Notes: generated by a model not told the origin, from the sequence alone. Numbered from the stretch's first letter, positions 23,653 to 31,650 are shown. The stretch: DNA of 64,000 bases from [Clostridium] viride DSM 6836 (GCA_000620945.1 KK211198.1:544120-608119), one strand, 5' to 3'. Made by a program: numbers and translations.

Positions 23653-24549
23653 TTGTTTACCAACAAAAGGCTGTCGTCTGCTTATAAAAATGCCAAGCTG
23701 CAAAATTTTGATGAACACTCTAAATTTATTTTTTTCAGTGATTCACATAGAGGTGATGACAGTGCATCCGATGAATTTGCTAGGAATCAAATTGTTTATG
23801 TGCATGCATTGGAATACTACCATGCGAATGACTTTGTCTATGTAGAGGTTGGAGATGGGGACGAGCTTTGGGAGTACTCAGATTTTAAAGATATTAGGCT
23901 TGCTCATTCAGACGTGTTCCTTAGAATTAAAAAGTTCTTCGACGAAGATCGTTGCATTATACTCTATGGAAACCATAATATTTATTTAAAGTCAAAGCGG
24001 TTTGTAAAAAAGAACTTGTATAGCTATTATGATGACTACAGCCAGGATACCCTTGAGTTCTTAACGGGATTAACCCCCCATGAAGCACTGGTGCTGAAGC
24101 ATAAGGATACAGGTCAGGAACTATTCATCCTTCATGGTCACCAGGGTGACTTTATGAATGACCAGTTCTGGGTGGCATCCATGCTGCTCATGCGGTACTT
24201 TTGGCGTTATTTACATGTAGTAGGATTTCAAAACCCGGCAAGTCCCGCAAAAAAACTATACAAAAGAACAAAAATTGAAGTCAAGTATAAAAAATGGATC
24301 GAACAATATCGTAAGATTATCATTTGTGGCCACACCCATCGGCCAAAATTCTCAGAGACCCATGAACTTCCGTATTTTAATACCGGAAGCTGTAACCATA
24401 GCAAGGGAATCACCGGCATTGAATTATCAGAAGGAAAGATTATGTTGGTGAGTTGGAGTTATAAAGCAGAACCCAACGGGAATCTTCGCGTGGAGCGCAC
24501 CGTAGTAAGAGGTCCAGTTCCCATCGAAGAATATGAATTTACGATGTAA
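23653..24549 (+). CDS. Calcineurin-like metallophosphoesterase
   Basis: 298-residue phosphoesterase with a two-metal centre; the substrate is unknown. The motif series is complete: FFSDSHRGDD (D-x-H), VEVGDGDELWE (GD-x-x-D/E), ILYGNHNIYL (GNH), LHGHQGDF and ICGHTHRP. No signal peptide. Possible starts are GTG 23644, ATG 23647 and TTG 23653; only TTG 23653 has a proper 8-nt distance from GGAG (23641-23644), so it is chosen. The gene lies alone between two similar direct repeats, its local base composition is AT-rich compared with flanking genes, and it may have arrived as a small cassette (inference). Confidence 0.88.
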   Translation: MFTNKRLSSAYKNAKLQNFDEHSKFIFFSDSHRGDDSASDEFARNQIVYVHALEYYHANDFVYVEVGDGDELWEYSDFKDIRLAHSDVFLRIKKFFDEDRCIILYGNHNIYLKSKRFVKKNLYSYYDDYSQDTLEFLTGLTPHEALVLKHKDTGQELFILHGHQGDFMNDQFWVASMLLMRYFWRYLHVVGFQNPASPAKKLYKRTKIEVKYKKWIEQYRKIIICGHTHRPKFSETHELPYFNTGSCNHSKGITGIELSEGKIMLVSWSYKAEPNGNLRVERTVVRGPVPIEEYEFTM

Positions 24550-24579
24550 ACAGAGCAGCCCAACTGGGCTGCTCTGTTT
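24548..24579 (+). terminator. Terminator overlapping the metallophosphoesterase stop codon
   Basis: 14-bp stem AAACAGAGCAGCCC / GGGCTGCTCTGTTT, AACT loop. The left arm begins inside the TAA stop. The T-run is weak. Confidence 0.75.
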
Positions 24580-24612
24580 ACATCTTTGATGAGCAAAATA
24601 TATTGGTTATGT

Positions 24613-24686
24613 TTTCCCGTTGCAATTTTATGTTAACGAAGAATATTGGATGCTCTCTTATAAGACTTCAAGCTAAAAAGGTTCGA
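24613..24686 (+). repeat. Direct repeat copy 2, downstream of the metallophosphoesterase
   Basis: Second copy of the 75-bp repeat seen at 23391-23465, same orientation, about 1.2 kb apart. The rest of the 330-bp gap up to 24880 is AT-rich with no gene found. Confidence 0.7.
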
Positions 24687-24880
24687 GTATATAACATTGA
24701 AAAAATCCTCTATCTTTTGATAGCAACAATATAGTATCATGAAACTGGAATACTGTATTCTATAAAAATCTAAAATCGACTCTATACAACAAGCCAATTT
24801 ATCTTTATGATACCATATAGAGGAACCACAAGTCGCTATCCCCTAGCGCAGTCATCTATCCTTACGAAGGAGAATCCTAA

Positions 24881-25654
24881 ATGATATATACAGAGCATCA
24901 AATTGAACAATACCTTTCTCGGCTTGAATATAAGGGAGATCTGTCATTGAATCTTTCCACCTTGCGCAGCCTGCAGCTGGCACATCTTACACACATTCCT
25001 TATGAAAACCTTGATATTTTAAGTGCAATCCCCTTATCCTTACAAGCAGAAGACCTGTTTGAAAAGATCATCTTACGTCAAAGAGGTGGTTACTGCTTTG
25101 AATTGAATGGATTGTACAGCAATCTCCTAAAAAGCCTTGGTTTCACGGTTACCAATTATCTTGGTCGCTTCATCTATGAAGAGGGAATCCAAATGCGTAC
25201 CCACCGTGTTCTAAAAGTCGAAGCGGAAGAGGGTACTTTTATCTGTGATGTTGGCATACGGCGGGAGAGCACACGAACCCCGCTCCTTTTTTGTGACGGT
25301 AAAATACAAAGTGATGGCATGAATGATTATAAGCTAGAACAGGACCCGTTTTATGGTTGGGTATTGTGGCTGCGTGAAGAGAATAAAAGCTGGAAGCGTA
25401 TCTATGGTTTTACCGAGGAGCCTCAATTAGACACGGATTATGTAGTTCCATCATTTTATTGCGAGAAACATCCCAATTCTCAATTTACAAAAGGTCATCG
25501 AGTTTCTATCTTTAAAGAGGACTGTCAAATCGGTTTGGTCGATCATCGTTTGCAGGTGTATCGCAATGCTCATATAGAAGAAGATCTGGAACTTACTGAA
25601 ACAGAAATTGATCCTGTGTTAGCTAAGATATTTGGAATTTTCGAATATAAATAA
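24881..25654 (+). CDS. nat: Arylamine N-acetyltransferase
   Basis: Transfers acetyl from acetyl-CoA to arylamines or hydrazines by a ping-pong mechanism; cytosolic. 257 residues with the Cys-His-Asp triad: RGGYCFELNGLY (Cys about 70), MRTHRVLKV (His) and FICDVGIRRE (Asp). The N-terminal LTHIPYENLDIL segment is a family signature. AAGGAGAATCCTAA precedes ATG 24881. In some bacteria NAT-like enzymes take part in antibiotic or polyketide biosynthesis, but no such genes are next to it here. It is monocistronic with its own terminator, convergent with the ABC-F gene. Confidence 0.93.
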   Translation: MIYTEHQIEQYLSRLEYKGDLSLNLSTLRSLQLAHLTHIPYENLDILSAIPLSLQAEDLFEKIILRQRGGYCFELNGLYSNLLKSLGFTVTNYLGRFIYEEGIQMRTHRVLKVEAEEGTFICDVGIRRESTRTPLLFCDGKIQSDGMNDYKLEQDPFYGWVLWLREENKSWKRIYGFTEEPQLDTDYVVPSFYCEKHPNSQFTKGHRVSIFKEDCQIGLVDHRLQVYRNAHIEEDLELTETEIDPVLAKIFGIFEYK

Positions 25655-25661
25655 GGGTGTA

Positions 25662-25695
25662 AAAAGACCAAAACTACACTTAGTTTTGGTCTTTT
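25662..25695. terminator. Bidirectional terminator between nat and the ABC-F gene
   Basis: 15-bp stem AAAAGACCAAAACTA / TAGTTTTGGTCTTTT, CACT loop, A and T ends on both sides. Confidence 0.9.
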
Positions 25696-25733
25696 CCTGT
25701 TTCAGTTTATGGCCGCTAAACTGCAATTGAACA

Positions 25734-27212
25734 TTATAGATATACAAATTCTGTTGCAATGTTGTCACAGAATACACGGTCATGTTCCACAAATACGATG
25801 GTAGGCTGATATTCGAGCAATAGACTTTCGATTTGCATTCTTGAGATGACATCAATAAAGTTCAACGGTTCATCCCAAACCAGCAGATGAGCTTTTTCAC
25901 ACAGACTTTTCGCAATGAGAACCTTTTTCTTTTGCCCACCGCTAAAATCACTCATATCCTTTTCGAATTGAATCCTCTGGAAATCCATTTTCCGCAAGAT
26001 TGCTTTGAACAGGCTCTCGTCAATATCATGTTCTCTTGCATAGACGCTTAGGCTCCCTTGCAGGAAGGATGTGTCCTGTGAAACATAGGATATCTTTAAT
26101 TGACTCCCCTTTTCAAAGGTTCCAGTGTATGGAATCTCCTCTCCACAGATCAGCTTAAGAATACTCGACTTTCCACTACCATTCTTGCCGGTGAGTGCGA
26201 TCCGGTCGCCCCGCTCAATCTGAAACGATATGCTTTCGCAGACCAGCTTTTCCCCATACGCGATAGAAATCTTGTCAAGGGAAGCCAATTGTCCAGTGTG
26301 ATAGGCAAGCTGCGCTATCTTTAGGTCATCAGCTCGTTCCAGATTTTTCAAAAGGCCTGCCTTTTCCTCCATGGCATCGTATTTTTTCTGCTCTATGGAT
26401 TTAGAACGCTTCATCATTTTGGCGGCCTTATGGCCGATATAGCCTCGATCCGGACGCAAGCCAGAATTACGGGTAGCATATTTTGTTTTTTCAATGTTGT
26501 CAGACCAGTTTGCCTTTTCATTGGCACTGGTTTCGAGCCTTCGTATTTCCTTTTTCAGCTTTTGGTTCTCAGTTAATTCAAAATGGTCTTGCCGCTCCTT
26601 ATTGAGCAGCCAGCTGGAAAAGTTACCCTGCTGTATGTCGATGCTCGTTCGATTGATCGAAAGAATGTGATCCACACATCCATCTAAAAAAGCACGATCA
26701 TGGGATATGAGAATAAATCCACGTTTTGAATTTAGATACTGGCAGACAATCTCTCTTCCGTTTACATCGAGATGGTTCGTGGGCTCATCAATGAGCAAAA
26801 AGTGATTCCGTTTTAAAAATAAGGTAGCAAGTAAAACCTTCGTCTGCTCCCCATTGGAGAGTGTCTCAAAGGGTTGATATAAAACATCCTCAGAAAGATC
26901 AAGTAAACTTAGTTCACGCACGAGGCTCCAGTGTTCATACTCATTGCAAATGCCATCGATCACCTCAAGCGTGTTTGCACTGGTATCTTCAACCGGAAAG
27001 GGAAAGTACTCAAACGTGACGGAGGATGAAATTGTTCCCGTATACTCATACTCACCCAGCAAGAGCTTTAAAAAAGTTGTTTTCCCTCTGCCGTTTCTTC
27101 CGGTGAAGCCGAGCTTCCAATCGGTATCGATTTGAAAACTGACCTGTTCAAATATGTTGTCATAGCTACCATCGTAGGCAAACGTGAGGTTTTGAATGTT
27201 AATTTGTGACAT
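25734..27212 (-). CDS. Lsa-like ABC-F ribosomal protection protein
   Basis: 492-residue ABC-F ATPase with no membrane domain. It most resembles the Lsa/Vga-type proteins that bind the ribosomal E site and displace lincosamides, streptogramin A and pleuromutilins. Walker A motifs are GRNGRGKTT (domain 1) and GKNGSGKSS (domain 2), signatures LSNGEQTKV and FSGGQKKK, and Walker B/D-loops LLIDEPTNHLD and LLVWDEPLNFID. The interdomain linker (about 190-290) is the antibiotic-resistance determinant and contains YATRNSGLRPDRGYIGHKA. ATG 27212 follows AGGGGGGAC; the upstream open frame covers the attenuator. The drug spectrum cannot be read from sequence. Regulation is by the leader described separately. 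Confidence 0.9.
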   Translation of the reverse strand: MSQINIQNLTFAYDGSYDNIFEQVSFQIDTDWKLGFTGRNGRGKTTFLKLLLGEYEYTGTISSSVTFEYFPFPVEDTSANTLEVIDGICNEYEHWSLVRELSLLDLSEDVLYQPFETLSNGEQTKVLLATLFLKRNHFLLIDEPTNHLDVNGREIVCQYLNSKRGFILISHDRAFLDGCVDHILSINRTSIDIQQGNFSSWLLNKERQDHFELTENQKLKKEIRRLETSANEKANWSDNIEKTKYATRNSGLRPDRGYIGHKAAKMMKRSKSIEQKKYDAMEEKAGLLKNLERADDLKIAQLAYHTGQLASLDKISIAYGEKLVCESISFQIERGDRIALTGKNGSGKSSILKLICGEEIPYTGTFEKGSQLKISYVSQDTSFLQGSLSVYAREHDIDESLFKAILRKMDFQRIQFEKDMSDFSGGQKKKVLIAKSLCEKAHLLVWDEPLNFIDVISRMQIESLLLEYQPTIVFVEHDRVFCDNIATEFVYL

Positions 27213-27229
27213 GGCTTTGTCCCCCCTGT

Positions 27230-27273
27230 AAAAAAGTAGTGGTTGCAAGAACGTTAGCTCTTGCAACCACTAC
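27230..27273 (-). terminator. Attenuator terminator upstream of the ABC-F gene
   Basis: Read on the minus strand: 15-bp perfect stem GTAGTGGTTGCAAGA / TCTTGCAACCACTAC with an 8-nt loop, followed by TTTTTT and then the ABC-F ribosome binding site 8 nt later. Default transcription should stop here. Confidence 0.9.
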
Positions 27274-27318
27274 ACAAAGAAACAAAGCCTACCTAGGGCT
27301 CATGTAATATGTGAGAGC

Positions 27319-27387
27319 TCAAACATGCATAACCTTCTTGCACAGGCACGACAAAACTGCGGTGTTACCGCTTAATCGCTTTATCAT
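27319..27387 (-). CDS. Leader ORF 2 (22 codons) of the ABC-F attenuator
   Basis: ATG 27387 to TGA 27319. The peptide starts MIKRLSGNTAV and ends LSCLCKKVMHV. No Shine-Dalgarno site of its own; it begins 10 nt after the stop of leader ORF 1, so translational coupling is possible. Its last third covers the antiterminator arm (27330-27342), placing a stalled ribosome where it could decide the fold. Translation is inferred. Confidence 0.5.
   Translation of the reverse strand: MIKRLSGNTAVLSCLCKKVMHV
27330..27342 (-). promoter_or_regulatory. Antiterminator arm
   Basis: On the RNA TGCAAGAAGGTTA, complementary in 12 of 13 positions to TAACGTTCTTGCA, the promoter-distal part of the terminator (27244-27256). 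Pairing would destroy the terminator. Confidence 0.7.
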
Positions 27388-27397
27388 ACCAAACGTA

Positions 27398-27418
27398 TTA
27401 GCAAGAAGTAATGCGCAT
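27398..27418 (-). CDS. Leader ORF 1 (hexapeptide MRITSC)
   Basis: ATG 27418 to TAA 27398. A GGAG lies 8 nt upstream (27427-27430), an ideal ribosome binding site, so this six-residue peptide is very likely translated. Short leader ORFs of this kind are used to sense drug-stalled ribosomes upstream of resistance genes. Confidence 0.65.
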   Translation of the reverse strand: MRITSC

Positions 27419-27450
27419 CTTTTCAGCTCCAATCATCATTAGGTAGAGAA

Positions 27451-27479
27451 ATCATATCATAAGCTTCTAAAAAAATCAA
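27451..27479 (-). promoter_or_regulatory. Promoter of the ABC-F leader
   Basis: TTGATT (27474-27479), 17-bp spacer, TATGAT (27451-27456), giving a transcript start near 27444 and a leader of about 230 nt. Confidence 0.7.
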
Positions 27480-27525
27480 TGAGTACTTAAAAGATACCAC
27501 TGGTGAACGAGAGCAAAAAGCATAA

Positions 27526-27554
27526 CCCCCCATTCGTCCAACGCGAATGGGGGG
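27526..27554. terminator. Hairpin downstream of the decayed gene
   Basis: 11-bp stem CCCCCCATTCG / CGAATGGGGGG with a 7-nt loop. On the minus strand it follows the last stop of the decayed frame at 27555. Confidence 0.65.
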
Positions 27555-27875
27555 CTACTCTTCTGCAATTACATTCAATTTTGTCACTGAGTGATACCTC
27601 CGTATTCTAGATGCTGGGTTTTCTTGCCCATATTTCTCTATGAGAACCTTCCAAACCAACGTTCCTTACAAACTCTCACAAAACGTTATCTTGCGCTTTG
27701 GCTTGTTTTATCATAGCAATTGCCACAATTCTGTCCAAATGCTACTTACTATGGTAAGCATGTTTCGGAATTTGTCATCCACGTGAGTTCTTTGGTTCAA
27801 GAGAAACGGTTGCTTTGCCCAAGATCCATTTATATAAAAAGTTAGGTAAGCTAGGATCCTTTACATTGTACTCAC
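27555..27875 (-). pseudogene. Decayed small gene with intact promoter and ribosome binding site
   Basis: A GGAAGG (27875-27880) sits 8 nt before an ATG (27864-27866) that is followed at once by TAA. The same frame then reads on with further stops: RILAYLTFYINGSWAKQPFL, later VDDKFRNMLTIVSSIWTELW, and finally LVWKVLIEKYGQENPASRI up to TAG 27555. A second frame carries PSLPNFLYKWILGKATVSL over the first part, which suggests at least one frameshift besides the nonsense codons. I do not recognise the ancestral protein. An alternative is that the transcript is now a regulatory RNA with a start-stop element. Confidence 0.5.
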
Positions 27876-27890
27876 CTTCCTTCTGTCTAT

Positions 27891-27919
27891 ATAGTACAAT
27901 ATAGACATGTTTTTGTCAA
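27891..27919 (-). promoter_or_regulatory. Promoter of the decayed gene
   Basis: TTGACA (27914-27919), 17-bp spacer, TACTAT (27891-27896). Well preserved although the gene is not. Confidence 0.75.
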
Positions 27920-27975
27920 TACTCATTTTCCTTTTTGTGCAATATTTTTCCTGGCTCAGCAGGAGCTCACAACGA

Positions 27976-28007
27976 GAAAGAGACAACTCCAAAGCGTTGT
28001 CTCTTTC
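27976..28007 (-). terminator. Terminator of the threonine aldolase gene
   Basis: 12-bp stem GAAAGAGACAAC / GTTGTCTCTTTC with an 8-nt loop, 22 nt after the stop codon; the following T-run is poor. Confidence 0.75.
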
Positions 28008-28029
28008 CGTTATGATATTCGCTTCCGTT

Positions 28030-29055
28030 TTATAGCAGAGCGAGGAGTTCTTCGACCGCTTCTTTTCGGGTGGCCCAACTGGTGACGAGGCGAATGATGA
28101 AACGACCATCCTCCGCCTTTCCCCACAAGGTAAACGCAAGCTTGCTTTTAAGCGCCTCCAGCTGCTCAGCTTCCACCAAAATGAACTGCTGGTTGGTTGG
28201 GGATTCCAAGTAAAAGGGATAGCCTTTCTCCTGTAAGCCCTTTTTCAGCATGTCTGCCAGCTCGATGGCATGTTTACTAATTCTGAAGTACAGGTCATCG
28301 GTAAACAAGGTATCAAACTGAATCCCGAGAAAACGTCCTTTCGCGAGAAGGGCTCCATGTTGTTTGATTATGGTCGTGAAGTTCTTCGGTGCATTGTGTT
28401 TTGTGAACACAACCGCTTCACCAAAGAGTGCCCCTACCTTGGTCCCTCCAAGGTAGAAGGCATCACAATAGTTTGCAAGGTCTGGAAGGCTCAGATCGCA
28501 CGCTGCGCTCATTAAGCCATAGCCTAGGCGGGCCCCATCTAAGTAGAGGGGAAGTTCATACTCTCGGCACACAGAGGAAAGGTCGGCTAATTCCTGCTTG
28601 GAATACAGTGTTCCAAACTCCGTGGGATAGGAGATATAAACCATCCCTGGAAACACCATGTGATCGTAGCTTGGATCCGCATAGAATTCTTGCAAATAGG
28701 ATTTCAAGGTCGCCGCTTGCAGTTTCCCTTCAAGGTGAGGCAGTTCCAGAACCTTGTGACCGGTCCATTCAATGGCACCTGCTTCGTGCACGCTCACATG
28801 GCCTGTGGAAGCAGCCACCACACCTTCGTATTGTTTGAGCATCGCATTGATCACAATCTGGTTCGTTTGCGTTCCACCAACCAGGAAAAAGACCTCAGCC
28901 TCCGGGCATTGGCAGGCTTCTTTGATTTTCTGCTTCGCCTGCTGGCAGTACTTATCCGTTCCATAGCCCGACAAAGATTCCAGATTGGTCTCCAGCAGGG
29001 CCTTTAGCACGTTCTCGTGTGCGCCCTCCGTATAATCGCTTTCAAAATAAAGCAT
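28030..29055 (-). CDS. ltaE: Low-specificity L-threonine aldolase (PLP-dependent)
   Basis: Cleaves threonine or allo-threonine to glycine and acetaldehyde using pyridoxal phosphate in the cytosol. 341 residues from ATG 29055, which has GAGGAGG 7 nt upstream; the open frame further upstream is not supported. Family motifs are FESDYTEGAHENVL near the start, VGGTQTNQIVINAML, LYLDGARLGYGLM (PLP ring Asp) and the Schiff-base lysine in YLGGTKVGALFGEA. The second half (VTSWATRKEAVEELL) closes the fold. A TACAAT extended -10 box lies at about 29111-29116 on the minus strand. Some related proteins act on phenylserine, so substrate range is uncertain. Confidence 0.9.
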   Translation of the reverse strand: MLYFESDYTEGAHENVLKALLETNLESLSGYGTDKYCQQAKQKIKEACQCPEAEVFFLVGGTQTNQIVINAMLKQYEGVVAASTGHVSVHEAGAIEWTGHKVLELPHLEGKLQAATLKSYLQEFYADPSYDHMVFPGMVYISYPTEFGTLYSKQELADLSSVCREYELPLYLDGARLGYGLMSAACDLSLPDLANYCDAFYLGGTKVGALFGEAVVFTKHNAPKNFTTIIKQHGALLAKGRFLGIQFDTLFTDDLYFRISKHAIELADMLKKGLQEKGYPFYLESPTNQQFILVEAEQLEALKSKLAFTLWGKAEDGRFIIRLVTSWATRKEAVEELLALL

Positions 29056-29375
29056 GGGTTCCGCCTCCTCAAATGGGTTATATCTGAATGCACTAAGCAT
29101 GTCTCTTTGTATTGTAACATAAAGGAACGCCATGATGAAAGACTTTGTTGATTCATGAAGATCAAACACGTTTAATATATTTTCATTCTCCGGCCTGTCC
29201 CATCCGGGGCCTTGCCGTCTGTGGAACCAAAGCCCTTCCTTTCCGTCTAATTTGAAAAGCATACGGCAACGAATTGCAAGAACTGTTTGATTGCAAAGCG
29301 GACAAGCTCAGCCCGTACTCAGCTTACGTAAGAGTGTGTCCGTATGGTTGCTGCGGACAATTGAAGTCGCAAGCT

Positions 29376-29410
29376 GTCGTTTTGCGTCAAATTACCGTCG
29401 TTTTGCGTCA
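29376..29410 (+). promoter_or_regulatory. Paired direct repeats, probable LytTR operator
   Basis: Two identical 14-mers GTCGTTTTGCGTCA at 29376-29389 and 29397-29410, start-to-start distance 21 bp. LytTR-domain regulators bind direct repeats two helical turns apart. The second copy ends 6 bp before the -35 position of the next promoter, an activator-like placement. Confidence 0.7.
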
Positions 29411-29416
29411 TAGAGG

Positions 29417-29445
29417 TTCGGTGTATTTTCCTCTTCAGGCATAAT
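29417..29445 (+). promoter_or_regulatory. Weak promoter of the first two-component operon
   Basis: TTCGGT (29417-29422), 17-bp spacer, CATAAT (29440-29445). The poor -35 box fits an activator-dependent promoter. Confidence 0.5.
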
Positions 29446-29474
29446 GTACAGGAAACTGATAGGTGGTGAATCGT

Positions 29475-30251
29475 TTGTCGGAACCGAATAGAAGAACTGG
29501 CGTTCTCGAAATCGTGATTTGTGATGATGATGTGCAACAGTTAACCGCCATTCAAGAAGCCACCGAGCGTTATTTTGCCCTGCATCCGGAACGGCCTGTT
29601 CACATCCGGACTTACGATAACGCCCTGCTATTATCCGAAGACTTCTCCAAACTAGGCGCTTGTGATATTTTGCTTCTTGATATTTTTATGCCAGGCATAC
29701 TGGGTACGGAAATCGCTCGGGAACTTCGCAAGCGAAAAGAAAGAACTGAGATCGTTTTTTTGACCACCAGCTCGGAATTTGCCGTGGAAGCATTTGCCCT
29801 AAAGGCAGCCCACTATATCGTAAAACCCTTTACGCAAGATACCTTTGATGAGGCCTTGAATCGGGTGTTTGAACGTCTTGACTTTTTGCAGCCAAAGAAG
29901 ATCCGCATCAAACTAACGGGAAGTAGCGTACAAACAATTGATATCTCTGAGATACAGTATATCGAGAGCTTTTCCCACCTTCAAACGGTGCATCAAAAGG
30001 ATGGCACCCTCCTAAAGGCAAGGCAGTCCATGTCACAGTTTCTACTTGAGTTGGAGCAGTTATCTCCGGGACAATTCCTTTCCCCCTACAAAGGGTATAT
30101 TGTCAATCTTGCTGCGATACGCACCATAGAGCCGGATCGAATTCTGTTCCAGGGTGGGAAAAGCGTTCCCATTGTAAAACGGAATTATCGAGCGCTTAAG
30201 GATCAGTATTTTAATTATATGTTTGGAGGTGATCAGGAACATGACCTATGA
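29475..30251 (+). CDS. LytTR-family response regulator
   Basis: 258-residue regulator: receiver domain (about 12-130) with the acidic pocket VICDDDVQQL, phospho-acceptor Asp in CDILLLDIFMPG, and Lys in HYIVKPFT; LytTR DNA-binding domain (about 145-250) with IQYIESFSHLQTVHQKDG and PYKGYIVNLAAIRTIE. The start is TTG 29475, 8 nt from AGGTGG; GTGs at 29463/29466 overlap that site. It overlaps the following sensor kinase gene by 11 bp. AgrA/ComE-type systems of this design often respond to peptides, but no peptide precursor gene was found nearby. Probably self-activating through the direct repeats upstream. Confidence 0.92.
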   Translation: MSEPNRRTGVLEIVICDDDVQQLTAIQEATERYFALHPERPVHIRTYDNALLLSEDFSKLGACDILLLDIFMPGILGTEIARELRKRKERTEIVFLTTSSEFAVEAFALKAAHYIVKPFTQDTFDEALNRVFERLDFLQPKKIRIKLTGSSVQTIDISEIQYIESFSHLQTVHQKDGTLLKARQSMSQFLLELEQLSPGQFLSPYKGYIVNLAAIRTIEPDRILFQGGKSVPIVKRNYRALKDQYFNYMFGGDQEHDL

Positions 30252-31506
30252 GATGCTGCTCACTATACTGCAGCATTGTATTCCCAGTGTTTTTGGCGTG
30301 CTTTTTTTGGTCACCTTAATTAGCTACGGGAATAAAAAGCTCATCCTCTTTAATACCGGGCTGTTTACCATGTACGCCATCCTCATTTCCTATCTTTTGA
30401 TCCCTGTCATCGGCATCTCTAATTTTGAAAAGAGTGTCTTTTTCATTTTCTTAGTTGGGCATATCTGCGTATTGTTCTTTGTCTCTAGTAACTTTTACAA
30501 CAATCTGTACTACTATTTTGCAATGTCAAACGCGGTGCTCGCCATTTCCATCTTGTGCAATGCCATTTGGTGCCTATTTCAGTACTCAAACCTGGTTAAT
30601 GTGTGTGTTCTGTTTTTGGTCAGTACCGTTACCTATCTCTTCGCTCTACGCCACTGCCTCACTCCCTTGCGCTTCATTTCAGACTACGTCAAGGGTGTGC
30701 GAGGGGCCTCCATGTTTATCCCCATCTTTACGATGATTGCCGTGCTATCGGTGATCGCCTTCTCCTCGATCCATTTTACCCAACAACCCTTGTTTGACCT
30801 TCTTATTGTCTTAGAAATTGAGGTGTCTTTTTTTCTCTACCTCTATGTGTTGTATTATAATCTGAAAACCGTCCGAAGCCTTGACGATGAAAAACTCAAA
30901 GCAGAACTCTTGAAGTCCGAACTTGCTACCTATAATAAATACGTCAGTTGGTCGCTCCAGAACAACCATGATCTGCGCCATCATAACGCAGTCTTGGCGG
31001 AGTATTTGGAAAGTGAAAAAACCGACTTGGCGAAAGAGTACCTGAATGAGTACACTAGAACGGTCTCACTGTTCGAACTAAAGCAGTATTGCAAAAACCC
31101 CATTGCCAATGCCGTGTTCCGCCTATATCAGCAACGATCGGAAGGCGCAGGAATTGACTTTCGGGTGACCGCCGATATTCCTGATCAGTTGCCAATGAAG
31201 GCCCCGGATATCGTCGTCTTACTCTCCAACCTTCTGGAAAATGCCTGTGAAGCTTGCGAAAAATCCTCCTCCCCCACCTTCATTGTCGTCACGGTAGATC
31301 AGGACGGAGAAAGCCTGCGGATACAGCTGCGCAACAGCGTTGGAGCGCAGACTGAGTTTGTACAGGGTCTACCCCTATCCACCAAAAAGCATGGGGGCGT
31401 GGGCTTGAAAAGCGTTTCACGGATTGTCGATCAAAATGGAGGTATGCTTCGATTCTTTCAAAAGGCCGGGGAATTTCATACCCAAATCATTCTTCCACTG
31501 AAGTGA
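30241..31506 (+). CDS. GHKL sensor histidine kinase (AgrC/ComD type)
   Basis: 421-residue membrane kinase partnering the LytTR regulator. About six membrane spans (roughly residues 5-205), a coiled linker, the phospho-acceptor region SLQNNHDLRHHNAVLAEYL (His in HDLRHH), and the GHKL ATPase with N-box VVLLSNLLENACEAC and G-box GGVGLKSVSRIVDQNGG. ATG 30241 follows GGAGGT at 10 nt; a TTG at 30223 is inside the regulator gene and lacks a site. The 11-bp overlap indicates translational coupling. The ligand is unknown. No membrane peptidase (AgrB-like) is adjacent. Confidence 0.92.
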   Translation: MTYEMLLTILQHCIPSVFGVLFLVTLISYGNKKLILFNTGLFTMYAILISYLLIPVIGISNFEKSVFFIFLVGHICVLFFVSSNFYNNLYYYFAMSNAVLAISILCNAIWCLFQYSNLVNVCVLFLVSTVTYLFALRHCLTPLRFISDYVKGVRGASMFIPIFTMIAVLSVIAFSSIHFTQQPLFDLLIVLEIEVSFFLYLYVLYYNLKTVRSLDDEKLKAELLKSELATYNKYVSWSLQNNHDLRHHNAVLAEYLESEKTDLAKEYLNEYTRTVSLFELKQYCKNPIANAVFRLYQQRSEGAGIDFRVTADIPDQLPMKAPDIVVLLSNLLENACEACEKSSSPTFIVVTVDQDGESLRIQLRNSVGAQTEFVQGLPLSTKKHGGVGLKSVSRIVDQNGGMLRFFQKAGEFHTQIILPLK

Positions 31507-31650
31507 TGGTCTATTATTCCAGACACTCCCAGCTTGAGCAAAATTTCAAGCGTTGCATTTTAAAATCAAGCTACCCGTTCTCTAGGAAATGTGGTACAAT
31601 GATTAGCCAATGACACATTGGATCATCGTAAGCAAGTTTGGGAGGCTTCT

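Noticed and set aside
24550-24880. Additional small gene between the metallophosphoesterase and nat
   Set aside because: No start with a ribosome binding site and no coding-like frame; it holds a terminator and repeat copy 2.
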